Shown: positions 15,943-25,877 of the stretch, piece by piece
How the letters are laid out: each line of letters opens with the position of its first letter
Numbering within the stretch: position 1 is the stretch's first letter
Translations under genes and position numbers: made by a program
Assembly: GCA_947497985.1 (NCBI GenBank)
Contig: CANMIX010000014.1
Location: 62,001 to 126,000 of the forward strand
Direction of reading: 5' to 3'
Source: an uncultured Paracoccaceae bacterium
Lineage (GTDB): Bacteria; Pseudomonadota; Alphaproteobacteria; Rhodobacterales; Rhodobacteraceae
DNA length: 64,000 nt
The notes under the pieces: generated by a model
Database searches by the model: none
What the model saw: only the letters and a program-made list of their open reading frames with translations
What the model was told of the DNA's origin: nothing

Positions 15943-16138
15943 CTACTCAGACACGGTGTCCGCCACCGCTTTCGCGGCTTCTGCCGAGGCGCCCGGCTCA
16001 GCTTTAAATCGCGCGCTCCGATTTGATTATGTTCCTATAGGACTTCAAACATTCCGCACAATCTGCGGAATTCACAATGACGTCTTCAAGTTTCGGGCGA
16101 CGTTCCTCGGGCTGGAAAAAATCAGTTTCAACACCCAT
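15943..16138 (-). pseudogene. Small hypothetical gene, apparently frameshifted
   Basis: From the ATG at 16138 a 44-residue frame (MGVETDFFQPEERRPKLEDV, later ADCAECLKSYRN) ends at 16004. One base further on, the next frame continues in coding-like sequence (FKAEPGASAEAAKAVADTVS) to a TAG at 15943. Removing one base near the CGCGCG run at 16010-16016 would join them into about 63 residues. This suggests a small protein broken by a frameshift or a sequencing error. There is no clear ribosome site. An 8-bp inverted repeat (ATTCCGCA/TGCGGAAT, 16051-16071) lies inside. The rest of the gap 15845-16293 holds nothing I recognise. Confidence 0.4.
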
Positions 16139-16293
16139 TTAGCGCAAGAGCGCTACCGCCTGGTGAATTGCCGGAGGACTGCCGGTGAAGGCGCCTAGAG
16201 AAATGAAACAAATGGCATGTCGCGTTGCTATCTCAAGCCGCGCCGCGAGGAAACCTATCTTACAGACCGGCTGCGCCCGGGCGCGCAAGCAGA

Positions 16294-17172
16294 TCACCCT
16301 TCACGTTCCAATTCCCGCAGTACCTTAGGCAACTGCTCTGGCAAATCCTCAGCAATCAACCCCGGCCCAAAGGCGCGCGCACATTCGACATGGAGCCACG
16401 CCCCAGTCTCGGCCGCGGCTTGCGGTGAAAACCCGCGCGCCAATAGTCCAGTGATGAATCCTGCCAGAACGTCCCCGGATCCCGCCGTCGCCAGCCAGGG
16501 TGCGCTACGCTCACGAAGAGCTGCGTTGATCGCACAAACGCCGGACGGGGAGGCAATCACCGTATCCGGCCCTTTGAACAGCACCGTGCACCCAGCCCGT
16601 TTGGCCGCGTCGCGGGTTGCATCGACCTTGGAATAGGCTGGGCCTTTGGTGGCCTGTACGTTGAGATTTTCGAAGATATCCGGAAACAGGCGTGCAAACT
16701 CACCGCCGTGCGGTGTCAGCACGCAGTTTTTATGGAGAATATCGAACAGCGTTGCGGGGTCATCTGCAAAAGCTGTCAAGGCGTCGGCGTCCAATACCAC
16801 ACCACGCTTGGGGTTGTTCAACGCCACCGGCGACAACGCCTGCACACGTTCAAGTCCCAATCCCGGCCCGATGCATAAAGCATTGATACGATCATCCTGC
16901 AGCACCTCTGCAAGGTCTTCAGCATCCTCAACCTCAGACATCATAATGGATGTGATCTGGCTCGCGACTTCCATCGCTGCGTCTTTTGGTACGCCCAAAG
17001 TCACGAGTCCCGCACCGATCCGCAACGCCCCACGTGCTGCCAATCGCGCTGCACCTGTTTTTCCAGAGGGACCCGAGAGGATCAGCGCGTGGCCGTGAGA
17101 GAATTTATGGCCGTCCGCCTTGCCAAGAAATTGCACGTCTTCTCTTGAAATCATGACCACGCCGTCATTCAT
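16294..17172 (-). CDS. nnrD: ADP-dependent NAD(P)H-hydrate dehydratase
   Basis: Removes water from the S form of hydrated NADH or NADPH with ADP, repairing damaged cofactor. The 292 residues show the ribokinase-like family features: KFSHGHALILSG at the start, LTPHGGEF near 151-158, and the conserved GSGDVLAG near 228-235 (usually GTGD) with the catalytic Asp. In most relatives this domain is fused behind the epimerase; here it is a separate gene, beginning one base after the epimerase stop in a different frame (TGAGATG). A GAGGA about ten bases before the ATG could support its own start. Confidence 0.9.
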   Translation of the reverse strand: MNDGVVMISREDVQFLGKADGHKFSHGHALILSGPSGKTGAARLAARGALRIGAGLVTLGVPKDAAMEVASQITSIMMSEVEDAEDLAEVLQDDRINALCIGPGLGLERVQALSPVALNNPKRGVVLDADALTAFADDPATLFDILHKNCVLTPHGGEFARLFPDIFENLNVQATKGPAYSKVDATRDAAKRAGCTVLFKGPDTVIASPSGVCAINAALRERSAPWLATAGSGDVLAGFITGLLARGFSPQAAAETGAWLHVECARAFGPGLIAEDLPEQLPKVLRELEREG

Positions 17173-17173
17173 C

Positions 17174-18004
17174 TCACAATTTCCTCAGACCGATATCACA
17201 TATGGTTATACGCCCACAGTGTTCTGGGCCGCGTGCATTGAAATGGCCTACTTTTGGGGAATGAAAAGTCACCGTCAGATCCGCTGCGGAACACCACGCC
17301 CGACTTCCGCCATAAGTCACGCCATTTTCCGGCATCAACACGTCTCCGGTATCGCTCGAAACCCCGGAAGGGAAATCGACGGCAACGACGATCGGCCAAT
17401 TGGCAATGCGTGAGACGATTGGCGTGACATCACCAACATCGACACAGTCGCACATGTATCGGAACACTTCTCCCAAAGGATTATGCGGCACTAGCCCTAC
17501 ACCTTGAACAACCTCCGATGCAATCGGCCGCGACATTCCGATCCCAAAAAGCGCGTCGACCAAAACACAAGTGCCGCTAAGCGCATAATCTACATCACAG
17601 CTTAGTCTCTCGACCACTCCCAATTCCAGCCACCGGTCATAATTCACCCGCGCATCTGGCGGCAGCTTTTCGGCGTCACCATACAGAAACACCTCCACCA
17701 CCCAGCCCCGCTGGTGCAACAGCCGCGCCACAACAAAACCGTCGCCGCCGTTGTTACCCGGTCCACACAGCACCACCGCACGGCGCGCCTCGACGTCGGA
17801 GCCTGCATCTTTTTCCAAATACGTCTGGGGTGCGTGGGCTGCCCCCCGCTCAGGCACCACATCCAGTTCCGGCCATTCCTCAAAAATCGCCTCGACCACG
17901 CCTTGGCCTGCCCGTTCCATCAGCTCAAGCCCGGTGACCTCACCACTGTCAATTGCTGCTTTTTCAATCGCTCGCATCTGGGCTGCGGTCAGCAATTCAG
18001 TCAT
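17174..18004 (-). CDS. nnrE: NAD(P)H-hydrate epimerase
   Basis: Converts R- to S-hydrated NAD(P)H so that the dehydratase can act. The 276 residues have a YjeF-N fold with GPGNNGGDGFVVARLL near 82-97 and VAVDFPSGVSSDTG near 212-225. An insertion of about 20 residues after VVPERGAAH and another near GLVPHNPLGEVF make it longer than usual. It ends directly at the dehydratase gene, with a one-base gap and a frame change. Confidence 0.9.
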   Translation of the reverse strand: MTELLTAAQMRAIEKAAIDSGEVTGLELMERAGQGVVEAIFEEWPELDVVPERGAAHAPQTYLEKDAGSDVEARRAVVLCGPGNNGGDGFVVARLLHQRGWVVEVFLYGDAEKLPPDARVNYDRWLELGVVERLSCDVDYALSGTCVLVDALFGIGMSRPIASEVVQGVGLVPHNPLGEVFRYMCDCVDVGDVTPIVSRIANWPIVVAVDFPSGVSSDTGDVLMPENGVTYGGSRAWCSAADLTVTFHSPKVGHFNARGPEHCGRITICDIGLRKL

Positions 18005-18161
18005 TGTTCAGATCTCACGTTTTCATTGTGACTAATTTTTAATCTTACCGGTCATTTTTTAATCATTTACACTTGGCTTAGCCCCGGGATTGCATCTATG
18101 ACCCCCGCAATCCATTGTGGCTACCACTTAGAAATGATCTGTGCTGTGTCGACAAGGTTGA

Positions 18162-18515
<354 letters not shown>

Positions 18516-18551
18516 CTACATCCAAATCACACTATTGGAAGGGAATAGGGA

Positions 18552-19958
18552 ATGAGCGCAGAAGCAGTTCTGAAGCTGATCAAGGAGGAAGAAGCCGCAT
18601 ATGTGGACATCCGTTTCACGGATATTCGCGGCAAGCTTCAGCACGTCACCGTTGACGTGGACATGGTTGACGAAGACTTCCTCGAAGAAGGCTTTATGTT
18701 TGACGGTTCCTCGATCGCTGGCTGGAAGTCGATCGAAGCATCCGACATGAAACTGATCCCCGATCTGGAATCGGCATATGTGGATCCGTTCTATGCGGAA
18801 AAAACCATCTGCATTCACTGCTCCATCGTTGAGCCCGACACCGGCGAATCCTATGAGCGCGACCCTCGTGGCACCGCCCAAAAAGCCGAAGCCTACCTGA
18901 AGTCTTCAGGTCTGGGCGACGCAGCTTACATGGGTCCGGAAGCAGAATTCTTCCTGTTTGACGACGTTCGTTTCTCGAACTCGATCAACAAAGTATCCTA
19001 CGAAGTTGATGCAACCGACGCATCCTGGAACACAGACACCGAATACGAGATGGGCAACAAAGGCCATCGTCCCGGCGTCAAAGGCGGCTACTTCCCGGTG
19101 AACCCCACCGACGAAGCGCAAGACCTGCGTTCCGAAATGCTGTCGACTATGAAGCGCATCGGCATGAAAGTTGACAAGCACCACCACGAAGTGGCGTCCT
19201 GTCAGCACGAGTTGGGCCTGATCTTTGACAGCCTGACCAAGCAAGCCGACGAGCTGCAGAAATACAAGTACATCATCCACAATGTGGCCGATGCTTACGG
19301 CAAATCTGCAACCTTCATGCCCAAGCCGATCTACGGCGACAACGGCACCGGTATGCACGTCAACATGTCGATCTGGAAAGACGGCAAGCCTCTGTTCGCT
19401 GGCGACAAATATGCGGATCTGTCTGATGAGGCTCTGTACTTCATCGGTGGTATCCTGAAGCACGCGAAAACGCTGAACGCCTTCACCAACCCATCGACCA
19501 ACTCTTACAAGCGTCTGATCCCGGGCTTCGAAGCCCCCGTTCTGCGCGCGTATTCTGCACGTAACCGCTCGGGTTGTGTCCGTATTCCATGGACCGAAAG
19601 CCCTAAAGCCAAGCGCGTTGAAGCCCGTTTCCCCGATCCTTCCGCGAACCCCTACCTGGCGTTTGCAGCCCTCCTGATGGCCGGCCTTGACGGCATCAAG
19701 AACAAGATCGATCCGGGCGAAGCCATGGACAAAAACCTCTATGACCTGCCCGCAGAAGAGCTGGCTGGCATCCCAACCGTCTGTGGCTCCCTGCGCGAAG
19801 CGCTGGAATGCCTGGCGGATGATCACGACTTCCTGCTGCAGGGCGACGTGTTCACCAAAGACCAGATCGAAGGCTACATCGAACTTAAGATGGAAGAAGT
19901 CGAACTGTTCGAACACACCCCGCACCCTGTCGAATTCGGCCTGTACTACAGCTGCTAA
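18552..19958 (+). CDS. glnA: Glutamine synthetase, type I
   Basis: Makes glutamine from glutamate, ammonia and ATP; forms a dodecamer. 468 residues, the usual length of the adenylylated (GSI-beta) class. Visible features are the FDGSSIAGW segment near 50-58, EAEFF near 131, GMHVNMSIW near 264-272, and the adenylylation site NLYDLPAEE with Tyr near 397. In an operon with glnB. A terminator follows 20 bp after the stop. Confidence 0.98.
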   Translation: MSAEAVLKLIKEEEAAYVDIRFTDIRGKLQHVTVDVDMVDEDFLEEGFMFDGSSIAGWKSIEASDMKLIPDLESAYVDPFYAEKTICIHCSIVEPDTGESYERDPRGTAQKAEAYLKSSGLGDAAYMGPEAEFFLFDDVRFSNSINKVSYEVDATDASWNTDTEYEMGNKGHRPGVKGGYFPVNPTDEAQDLRSEMLSTMKRIGMKVDKHHHEVASCQHELGLIFDSLTKQADELQKYKYIIHNVADAYGKSATFMPKPIYGDNGTGMHVNMSIWKDGKPLFAGDKYADLSDEALYFIGGILKHAKTLNAFTNPSTNSYKRLIPGFEAPVLRAYSARNRSGCVRIPWTESPKAKRVEARFPDPSANPYLAFAALLMAGLDGIKNKIDPGEAMDKNLYDLPAEELAGIPTVCGSLREALECLADDHDFLLQGDVFTKDQIEGYIELKMEEVELFEHTPHPVEFGLYYSC

Positions 19959-19978
19959 TTCGCGGAACGAAAAAGATA

Positions 19979-20008
19979 AAAACAGGCGTCCACTCGGGCG
20001 CCTGTTTT
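19979..20008 (+). terminator. Terminator of glnB-glnA
   Basis: AAAACAGGCG and CGCCTGTTTT form a perfect 10-bp stem with a 10-nt loop, ending in a T-run. Confidence 0.9.
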
Positions 20009-20212
20009 GCGTTTGGAGACATCTGATGAGCCTGAGACACGGACTTCCTAAATGTCTGCTTTGAGCCCAACTTGACCGATGCAGCGCCGTCCACCAATGT
20101 CCGCCATTGATGTTGCACAGATTAAGCGTAGGTTTTCGCCTTGCACCGTCATTAATAAATGCCAAGATTGCAGACGAGGTTGTTTCTCCGGGGCCAGTGA
20201 AGAAGGGGTTTT

Positions 20213-20758
20213 ATGAAACGCGCTGTGATAGTTACAGGACTTCCGGCAAGCGGAAAGACGACAATCGCTCGTGAAATTGCAAGGCGTTTGGGATTTGAAT
20301 TTTTCGACAAAGACGATTTTCTCGAAGACCTGTACGAGCGCGAGGGCGTTTCCTCGTGGGATCATCGAAAAAAACTCAGCAGACTAAGCGATGTTGCATT
20401 CCAAGAGGCCGCGGCGAAGTCGGATTGTGCTGTTCTCGTATCACACTGGCGGCCGATACGCGGTAATGCAGAAAGCGGAACACCGTCGGATTGGTTGCTG
20501 GAGGAATACGAAACATTGGTCGAGGTATGCTGTCTGTGTCCGCCAGAAGAGGCTCTCAGGCGGTTTCTATCGAGGACAAGGCATGCAGGGCATTTAGACA
20601 AGCAACGAGATGCCAAAGAACTGGCGGCGCGCTTGGCTTCATGGAACAAGTTCTATCCTCTCTGCGTGGACAGGTTGTTGGAAGTCCGAACTGACGCTGA
20701 AGTGAACTTTGAGGTATTGGCCGAAGGTGTTCGAATGGCATTGTCACCGACCGGATAG
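20213..20758 (+). CDS. Small P-loop kinase (zeta-toxin/AAA_33-like)
   Basis: 181 residues. A Walker A motif, GLPASGKTT, lies at about 9-17, followed by FFDKDDFLEDLY, where an Asp pair would bind metal or substrate as in zeta toxins and nucleoside or aminoglycoside kinases. A lid-like segment, RRFLSRTRHAGH, is near 120. It probably phosphorylates a small molecule. The ribosome site is GAAGAAGGGG. No antitoxin gene is next to it. The gap before it (20009-20212) shows only a degenerate intergenic repeat-like stretch. The flanking gaps have no other genes. Confidence 0.65.
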   Translation: MKRAVIVTGLPASGKTTIAREIARRLGFEFFDKDDFLEDLYEREGVSSWDHRKKLSRLSDVAFQEAAAKSDCAVLVSHWRPIRGNAESGTPSDWLLEEYETLVEVCCLCPPEEALRRFLSRTRHAGHLDKQRDAKELAARLASWNKFYPLCVDRLLEVRTDAEVNFEVLAEGVRMALSPTG

Positions 20759-21024
20759 CTGCCATTTGTTCCGCGGCAGCTAACGGAAACAAAGTCCCGC
20801 ATAACGGACATCAGAGAACAGTGTTGCGCTACCTCTAATCCGGCACAACATTGCTCGTTCGATACACGACCTCCTTTCGAGGTTTTGACAATCACCTGTG
20901 GCCACCCGTGTCCCAGAACTTGACGTTTTCATGAAACGCCCCGTTTTCCCCTTGCATCGGTGCATAACACGCCTTAGCCATCCCCCTCCCCGTTACAGCC
21001 TCCCCTGATCACTGGAGCTCTCCC

Positions 21025-22269
21025 ATGATGCCTTTCACGCTTGGAATTGACTTTGGCACCTCCAACTCCGCGGCCGGGATCGGCGTGAATGGCACGCCTT
21101 GGTTGGCAGAGCTGGAACCCGGTGAGAAGACATTGCCGACAGCGGTTTTCTTTGAGGTCTCCCCAAACCGGATGCGGATCGGGCGCAGTGCGACGCGCGG
21201 GTTGATCCACGGGGATGAGGGGCGGTTTCTGCGGGCGCTCAAAAGCCTGCTTGGCACGCCCTTGCTGCATGAAGAGCGGCGTCTGGGTGGGGAGCGTCTG
21301 ACCTTTGTCACCATTATCGCGCGCTTCCTGGCTGAGGTTAAGAAACGGGCTGAGGATCAGACGCGGATGGAATTCACCCATGCGCTGTCAGGCCGTCCCG
21401 TGCGGTTTCACAGCGCCGACGAAGCTCGTAATGCCAAGGCCGAAGAAGACCTGCGCCTGTGTTATCAGGAAGCCGGTTTCAAGGACGTTCAGTTCATGTA
21501 TGAGCCAGAGGCCGCCCTGCGATCTGCGGCCCCGCGCGCAGGCCTGGGACTGGTTGTCGATATTGGGGGTGGTACGTCCGACTTTACCGCCTTTGTTCAA
21601 GAAGACGGCGCCGATCCGCAAATCTTGGCAAGTCATGGCGTGCGTCTGGGCGGTACGGATTTTGACCGTCAGATCAGCATCGACCATGTGATGCCCCTGC
21701 TGGGCCGTGGCAGTCAGATCCGCAATGCGATGGGCGGCGGCAGCATGCCTGCCCCGAACCGTCTGTTCAACGATCTGGCCACCTGGCAGATGATCCCCTT
21801 CCTATATACCCGCGAAACCCTGCGCATGGCCCAAGATCTGGAGCGCCATGCGGAAGAACCAGAAAAGCTGTCTCGGCTGGTGTCTGTACTGGAAGAAGAG
21901 ATCGGTCATGATCTGGCCTTTGCGGTTGAGGCGGGAAAGATTGCGGCGAACACCCCAGGTTCTGACGCGCGCGTTGACTTGCGGCTGATAGAACGCGGTC
22001 TTTCCACCGCATTGGGGGCGACTGATATGGCGCGGTCGCTCAATCCTTCGATGGATACCATTCGGGATGCAGCATCAGAAACCCTGAGACTGGCAGGCGT
22101 CAAATCCCAGGATGTGACTCGCTTGGTGATGGTGGGCGGCTCCTCCCTGCTCGGTTCCGTCGAGGAAAACCTGCGCGTTCTTTGTCCCAACGCAACGGTT
22201 GAGAATGACAACGCGCTCACTGCCGTGGCCGATGGGCTTGCTTTGGCCGCTGACGCAGCATTTCAATAA
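21025..22269 (+). CDS. Hsp70-family protein, YegD-like
   Basis: 414 residues with the actin/Hsp70 ATPase fold: phosphate-1 loop LGIDFGTSNSA at about 6-16, MYEPEAAL near 158-165, phosphate-2 DIGGGTSDFT near 178-187 and the adenosine motif VMVGGSSLLGSV near 370-381. It lacks the DnaK peptide-binding domain, matching YegD-type chaperone-like proteins whose client is unknown. Two ATG codons stand in tandem (21025 and 21028). It is not in an operon with dnaJ or grpE. Confidence 0.85.
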   Translation: MMPFTLGIDFGTSNSAAGIGVNGTPWLAELEPGEKTLPTAVFFEVSPNRMRIGRSATRGLIHGDEGRFLRALKSLLGTPLLHEERRLGGERLTFVTIIARFLAEVKKRAEDQTRMEFTHALSGRPVRFHSADEARNAKAEEDLRLCYQEAGFKDVQFMYEPEAALRSAAPRAGLGLVVDIGGGTSDFTAFVQEDGADPQILASHGVRLGGTDFDRQISIDHVMPLLGRGSQIRNAMGGGSMPAPNRLFNDLATWQMIPFLYTRETLRMAQDLERHAEEPEKLSRLVSVLEEEIGHDLAFAVEAGKIAANTPGSDARVDLRLIERGLSTALGATDMARSLNPSMDTIRDAASETLRLAGVKSQDVTRLVMVGGSSLLGSVEENLRVLCPNATVENDNALTAVADGLALAADAAFQ

Positions 22270-22350
22270 GTCCCCTTTACTTCGAGGCGATGACCCTATC
22301 CTTATCCTGAGAACGCCCAGATTTTGGCCTCAGTCACGGGAGCGGATTTT

Positions 22351-23151
22351 ATGCCCAGCGTTCACCTTGTAACCGCCGTCGTTTCAGCGCTTTTTCTCGC
22401 GTCCCCTGTCGCGGCCGCGAGCTGTGGAAATACATCTGCAGGGTTTGACGCGTGGAAACAGGAATTTGCCCGCACCGCAAAGCGCGCAGGCGTAAAGGAC
22501 CCGGGGCTGTCTGCACTTAATCAGGCGCGTTACGCCAGTCGGACCATTGCTGCGGATCGCAATCAGAAGAGCTTTCGCTATTCGCTCGACAAATTCATGG
22601 AAATTCGCGGCGCCAATACGATTGTCGCTCAGGGGCGCAAACACAAAGCACGCAACGCCTCTTTCTATGCTGCCTTAGAGAAGGCCTATGGCGTACCAGC
22701 TGGTATTTTGATCGCAATCCACGGAATGGAAACTGCTTTTGGTAACTACATGGGGGACAGCAATGTTGTGTCTGCCATTGTGACGCTGACTTACGATTGC
22801 CGCCGCTCGGCGTTTTTTGAACCCCACGCCATTGGCGCGCTGAAGCTGGTCGACCAAGGCGCTATTTCGCAAGCCACCACAGGCGCAAAGCACGGCGAGC
22901 TGGGGCATACCCAGTTCCTGCCCGGCAATGCATTGCGCTACGGGGTGGATTGGGACGACAATGGGCGCGTTGACTTTTATAACTTCCAAGACGCGCTTGC
23001 CTCGACCGCGCATTTCTTGCGCAAGAAAGGCTGGCGTCCCGGCAAGGGGTATCAGGAAGGCGAGCCGAACTTCAAAGTTCTGAAAGACTGGAATGCCGCA
23101 ACCGTCTATCAACAATCTCTTGCGTTGATGGGCCGTCGGATTGACGGTTAA
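22351..23151 (+). CDS. Lytic murein transglycosylase (MltB/SLT_2 type)
   Basis: 266 residues from the ATG at 22351, which follows GGGAGCGG. A signal peptide (to about AAAS) directs it to the periplasm, where it cleaves peptidoglycan glycan strands to 1,6-anhydro ends. The family motifs are present: GIHMETAFGNY-like IAIHGMETAFGN with the catalytic Glu near 130, then GHTQFLPGNALRYGVDWDD near 190-208. No peptidoglycan-binding domain follows, unlike longer relatives. Stands alone. Confidence 0.88.
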   Translation: MPSVHLVTAVVSALFLASPVAAASCGNTSAGFDAWKQEFARTAKRAGVKDPGLSALNQARYASRTIAADRNQKSFRYSLDKFMEIRGANTIVAQGRKHKARNASFYAALEKAYGVPAGILIAIHGMETAFGNYMGDSNVVSAIVTLTYDCRRSAFFEPHAIGALKLVDQGAISQATTGAKHGELGHTQFLPGNALRYGVDWDDNGRVDFYNFQDALASTAHFLRKKGWRPGKGYQEGEPNFKVLKDWNAATVYQQSLALMGRRIDG

Positions 23152-23415
23152 TCGAGACCACAGATTCTACACATTGTGCTCATCGTAAATCAACCTAAGG
23201 CATAAATGTGGAGATTTTACGCCCAGCTTTCGTCACATTCACGATAACGAATGCGTTATAATTCAGCCAAGACCCTGAATAATAACAGTTAATGCGCTGC
23301 CTCATTTCAACGTCGCGGACGACAAATTGCGTTTAAAAAAAAGTTTGTCCGCCCAATTTTTTACTCTTTCAAATTTTATCTTTCTCTCAACGGTACAGCC
23401 AATGGGAGAACCCCG

Positions 23416-24408
23416 GTGATGAAACAAAGTGACGTATACAAAGGTAAGCTGGGCTTTAGCGGCCAGTTTGCGGACGTACTTTCCCGTGCGACGCCTATCA
23501 TCATCGACACGTTCGAAGACCATGGTCACGACGTCCATACATTTGTATCACGCAGTGCTTCGGCAGTAAGCATGGATCTAGACCAGTTCGAGGTCGAAGT
23601 CCGCCACCGCCCACGCATGAAACGCGGATGGAAAGCACCACAGTGCGAGGGGGACATGCTGGAACTGCGTCTGGTGCCGCTGTTCGCCGAAGTCTGCGAT
23701 CAAGAGTTAACAGAAATGTTGTTGGCGGCACTGCTGCACAATCTGGTCGTAGAGCTGGACGCCGAAAGCGTTAAATGGCTGGATGCGCCGTTCCTGCTCC
23801 CGCGCGAACAATTCCTGAGCGCTTTTGAAACCGTTGACACCCGTGACTTTGACACCCCTGTTGAAGCTCGTGTTCCGGAAGCGCACCCAGGAGTTTTTAC
23901 TCTGCCGGAACCCGACACGGATGATTTTGCGTATTGGGAAGACAGCGAAACCTCTACCGCAACAGCCCTGTTGGAACGCCCACGGACTGGCGCTACCGCG
24001 CCTTTGGCGTCGCCCGTTGTTGCCTATGACCGGGCGCTGGTCGACAACGCTGCACCACAAAAGCGGCGCCCCCGCGGGCGATCTGTTTTTGAACCGGTTG
24101 AGGTCGCCGTGCGCGAGATCGAGCATCACTGCGACGAAATCTTGATGGCCAGCTATGTTGAAGATGACGACATGTGTGTCTCCACGCAAGCGCCACATAT
24201 CCAAAGTCAATCAAGCCGTCTGGCTCTGTTCTCGCCGGCCAACATCGTAAACATTGTAAAACAGCCTGTCGCGAAACTCGTGCATGTTTTTAACTGCATG
24301 CGAAACAGCGAACTGCGATACAGTCTTCAGATCCTGGCGCTGACGGCCGCAGCACTCTATTTGCACAGCGCAGGCATGGTCCGTGCGGCGATCAACCTGC
24401 TACAGTAA
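23416..24408 (+). CDS. Hypothetical protein with C-terminal membrane segment
   Basis: 330 residues. The N-terminal 130 (to about FLLPREQFL) look like a compact alpha/beta domain. A Pro/Thr/Ala-rich linker (about 150-225) with the basic patch QKRRPRGRS follows, then a helix and a single hydrophobic segment near the end (LQILALTAAALYLHSAG). No known family. It is probably inner-membrane anchored with the domain in the cytoplasm. Preceded by 264 bp without genes; the start is a GTG-ATG pair after GGAGAACCCCG. Its end overlaps the convergent DUF3445 gene by 17 bp. Confidence 0.65.
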   Translation: MMKQSDVYKGKLGFSGQFADVLSRATPIIIDTFEDHGHDVHTFVSRSASAVSMDLDQFEVEVRHRPRMKRGWKAPQCEGDMLELRLVPLFAEVCDQELTEMLLAALLHNLVVELDAESVKWLDAPFLLPREQFLSAFETVDTRDFDTPVEARVPEAHPGVFTLPEPDTDDFAYWEDSETSTATALLERPRTGATAPLASPVVAYDRALVDNAAPQKRRPRGRSVFEPVEVAVREIEHHCDEILMASYVEDDDMCVSTQAPHIQSQSSRLALFSPANIVNIVKQPVAKLVHVFNCMRNSELRYSLQILALTAAALYLHSAGMVRAAINLLQ

Positions 24409-25165
24409 CGTCCGGTCCGAATTGAGCCATGACATGCGCACGCGCCAAGACGCGCGTGTGTATCGAAAATACGACTGCGCCAGTTCGGGGCAGCCGCAAA
24501 ATGCTTTGCAACTCACTCCGCAGGAAATTCCCAACCCGATTGCGATCTAGATGCGGCGCTACCGGGTCACGATCCGGGTGATGCAGATCCGGACGATCAT
24601 ACCATAATGTATTAAACCGCCACATTGGTCGTCCAACCTTCACGCCATCGAACAATCGTTGAACGCGTTTGGCAATCGCTGCGTCATACGCTGGCACTGG
24701 AACATGTATCTGCGTCAAAGGCCGCATGAACTTCTCGGACAAACGCCAACTGGCCGGAAAACACAAAGCGGCTGCCATAAGAACATGCTCGTCCTGACCT
24801 TCCGGTTTTTGCAGAATACAAAAATCCTGCTGCGCCAATGTGCCCAGGCTGCGCATCGGATCTGATTTATCTACATCTATGATCGCCCCACCTGGCAACG
24901 TCACCGTATCCCCCTGCCCCGGATACAAGCGGTTCTTGACGGCCTCCAATAGTTCCCCCGCAGCCTCACCAGCATTCGGTGCCATTCGGATTACCTGGTC
25001 ACCGTGTTCCTCAATCAAACGGCGCCGCAAAGCAATTTGTGCCGCCTCACATTCGTCGCGCCTAAGCCAGTCTTCCGGTGCCAGAGGCGCAATCCCGGGC
25101 AATGGTTTCGGCGTGAAAGGATTATAAGGCAAGGTGTTTTGAAGTATCATACTGTCAGTCATCAT
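24392..25165 (-). CDS. DUF3445 heme-dependent oxidative N-demethylase-like protein
   Basis: About 257 residues from the ATG at 25165 (alternatives at 25162 and 25150). The family pattern is clear: SLGTLAQQDFCIL, LCFPASWRLSEKF, IHVPVPAY and the C-terminal LRSELQSILRLPRTGAVVFS. Members are heme proteins related to the alpha subunit of the dimethylamine monooxygenase/oxidative N-demethylase; the substrate here is unknown. It overlaps the upstream gene's end in opposite orientation. The Nudix gene lies upstream on the same strand. Confidence 0.85.
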   Translation of the reverse strand: MMTDSMILQNTLPYNPFTPKPLPGIAPLAPEDWLRRDECEAAQIALRRRLIEEHGDQVIRMAPNAGEAAGELLEAVKNRLYPGQGDTVTLPGGAIIDVDKSDPMRSLGTLAQQDFCILQKPEGQDEHVLMAAALCFPASWRLSEKFMRPLTQIHVPVPAYDAAIAKRVQRLFDGVKVGRPMWRFNTLWYDRPDLHHPDRDPVAPHLDRNRVGNFLRSELQSILRLPRTGAVVFSIHTRVLARAHVMAQFGPDVTVAG

Positions 25166-25233
25166 GAAATGCTCGGGTGCAATACCGCCTGATCGGCCCA
25201 AGGTGGGCCTGTCAGGCTAAACCTGAGGCGCCG

Positions 25234-25782
25234 TCAGGCGCCACCGCTTAAGAACCGGTCGAGCTTGTGTTTCAAAACCAGTACAGAGGCTGCGTTGGTA
25301 TATTGTTCAAGGTCTGACAGTGATACCCAAGCCAGCGCATGTGACTCTTCGCTGATCCGAATGTCTCTATCAGAAGCTATAAACAGATACCGCACGTCAT
25401 AATGCAAATGTGCAGGCTCGCTGCCTCTGGCTGGGATCTCATGAATGTCGATGTCAAAAACCTCTCGCCCAACTCGGTCAATCCGACGCAACCCGCCTTC
25501 CTCATAGGCTTCTTTCTGAGCCACAAAAGAGGCATCCGCGATACCGTCACAATGTCCGCCAAGCTGCAACCACCGGTCTAGTTTTGCGTGATGCGTCAGC
25601 AAAACCTCTCGCTTGTCCGGCGAAAGAACAAAGGCTGAGCCGGTGACATGTCCGGTTTCAGGGTCGCGCTCAAAGGCCTTGAGCTCACCGGCGCAAAAGT
25701 TCCGCAATTCAGCCCACATGGAGTGATCACGGTCCGAGACAGGATTGTAACATCCAATACCTTCGAGCGTTTTTTGGCTCAT
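25234..25782 (-). CDS. Nudix hydrolase with altered Nudix box
   Basis: 182 residues. WLQLGGHCDGIAD and AQKEAYEEGGL mark a Nudix fold, which hydrolyses nucleoside diphosphates linked to another moiety. The box is degenerate: the first Glu of G-x5-E is replaced (GHCDGIA) and REUxEExGU reads KEAYEEGGL, so metal binding may rely on the remaining EE pair. GAGGTG lies upstream of the start. It is on the same strand as the DUF3445 gene, 69 bp apart. Substrate unknown. Confidence 0.85.
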   Translation of the reverse strand: MSQKTLEGIGCYNPVSDRDHSMWAELRNFCAGELKAFERDPETGHVTGSAFVLSPDKREVLLTHHAKLDRWLQLGGHCDGIADASFVAQKEAYEEGGLRRIDRVGREVFDIDIHEIPARGSEPAHLHYDVRYLFIASDRDIRISEESHALAWVSLSDLEQYTNAASVLVLKHKLDRFLSGGA

Positions 25783-25877
25783 CTTCTTTCACCTCTTTGT
25801 GACAACTCACGGCCGCGCCTTGCTCCTGTTGTCGCAAGGCTCCACCTTAGGGTGACTCAGCAGAAAAGCCAAACTCC

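Noticed and set aside
18073-18097. TTGGC and TTGCA upstream of glnB as a sigma-54 promoter
   Set aside because: The GG-to-GC spacing is about 15 bp instead of the required 10.
18906-20165. Long minus-strand frame opposite glnA
   Set aside because: Composition is that of a reverse-complement shadow and glnA on the other strand is certain.
20045-20165. Coding-like stretch with repeated CGCC-ATGTCCGCC-type words between glnA and the kinase gene
   Set aside because: Resembles a degenerate intergenic repeat often mis-called as a gene; no start, ribosome site or domain.
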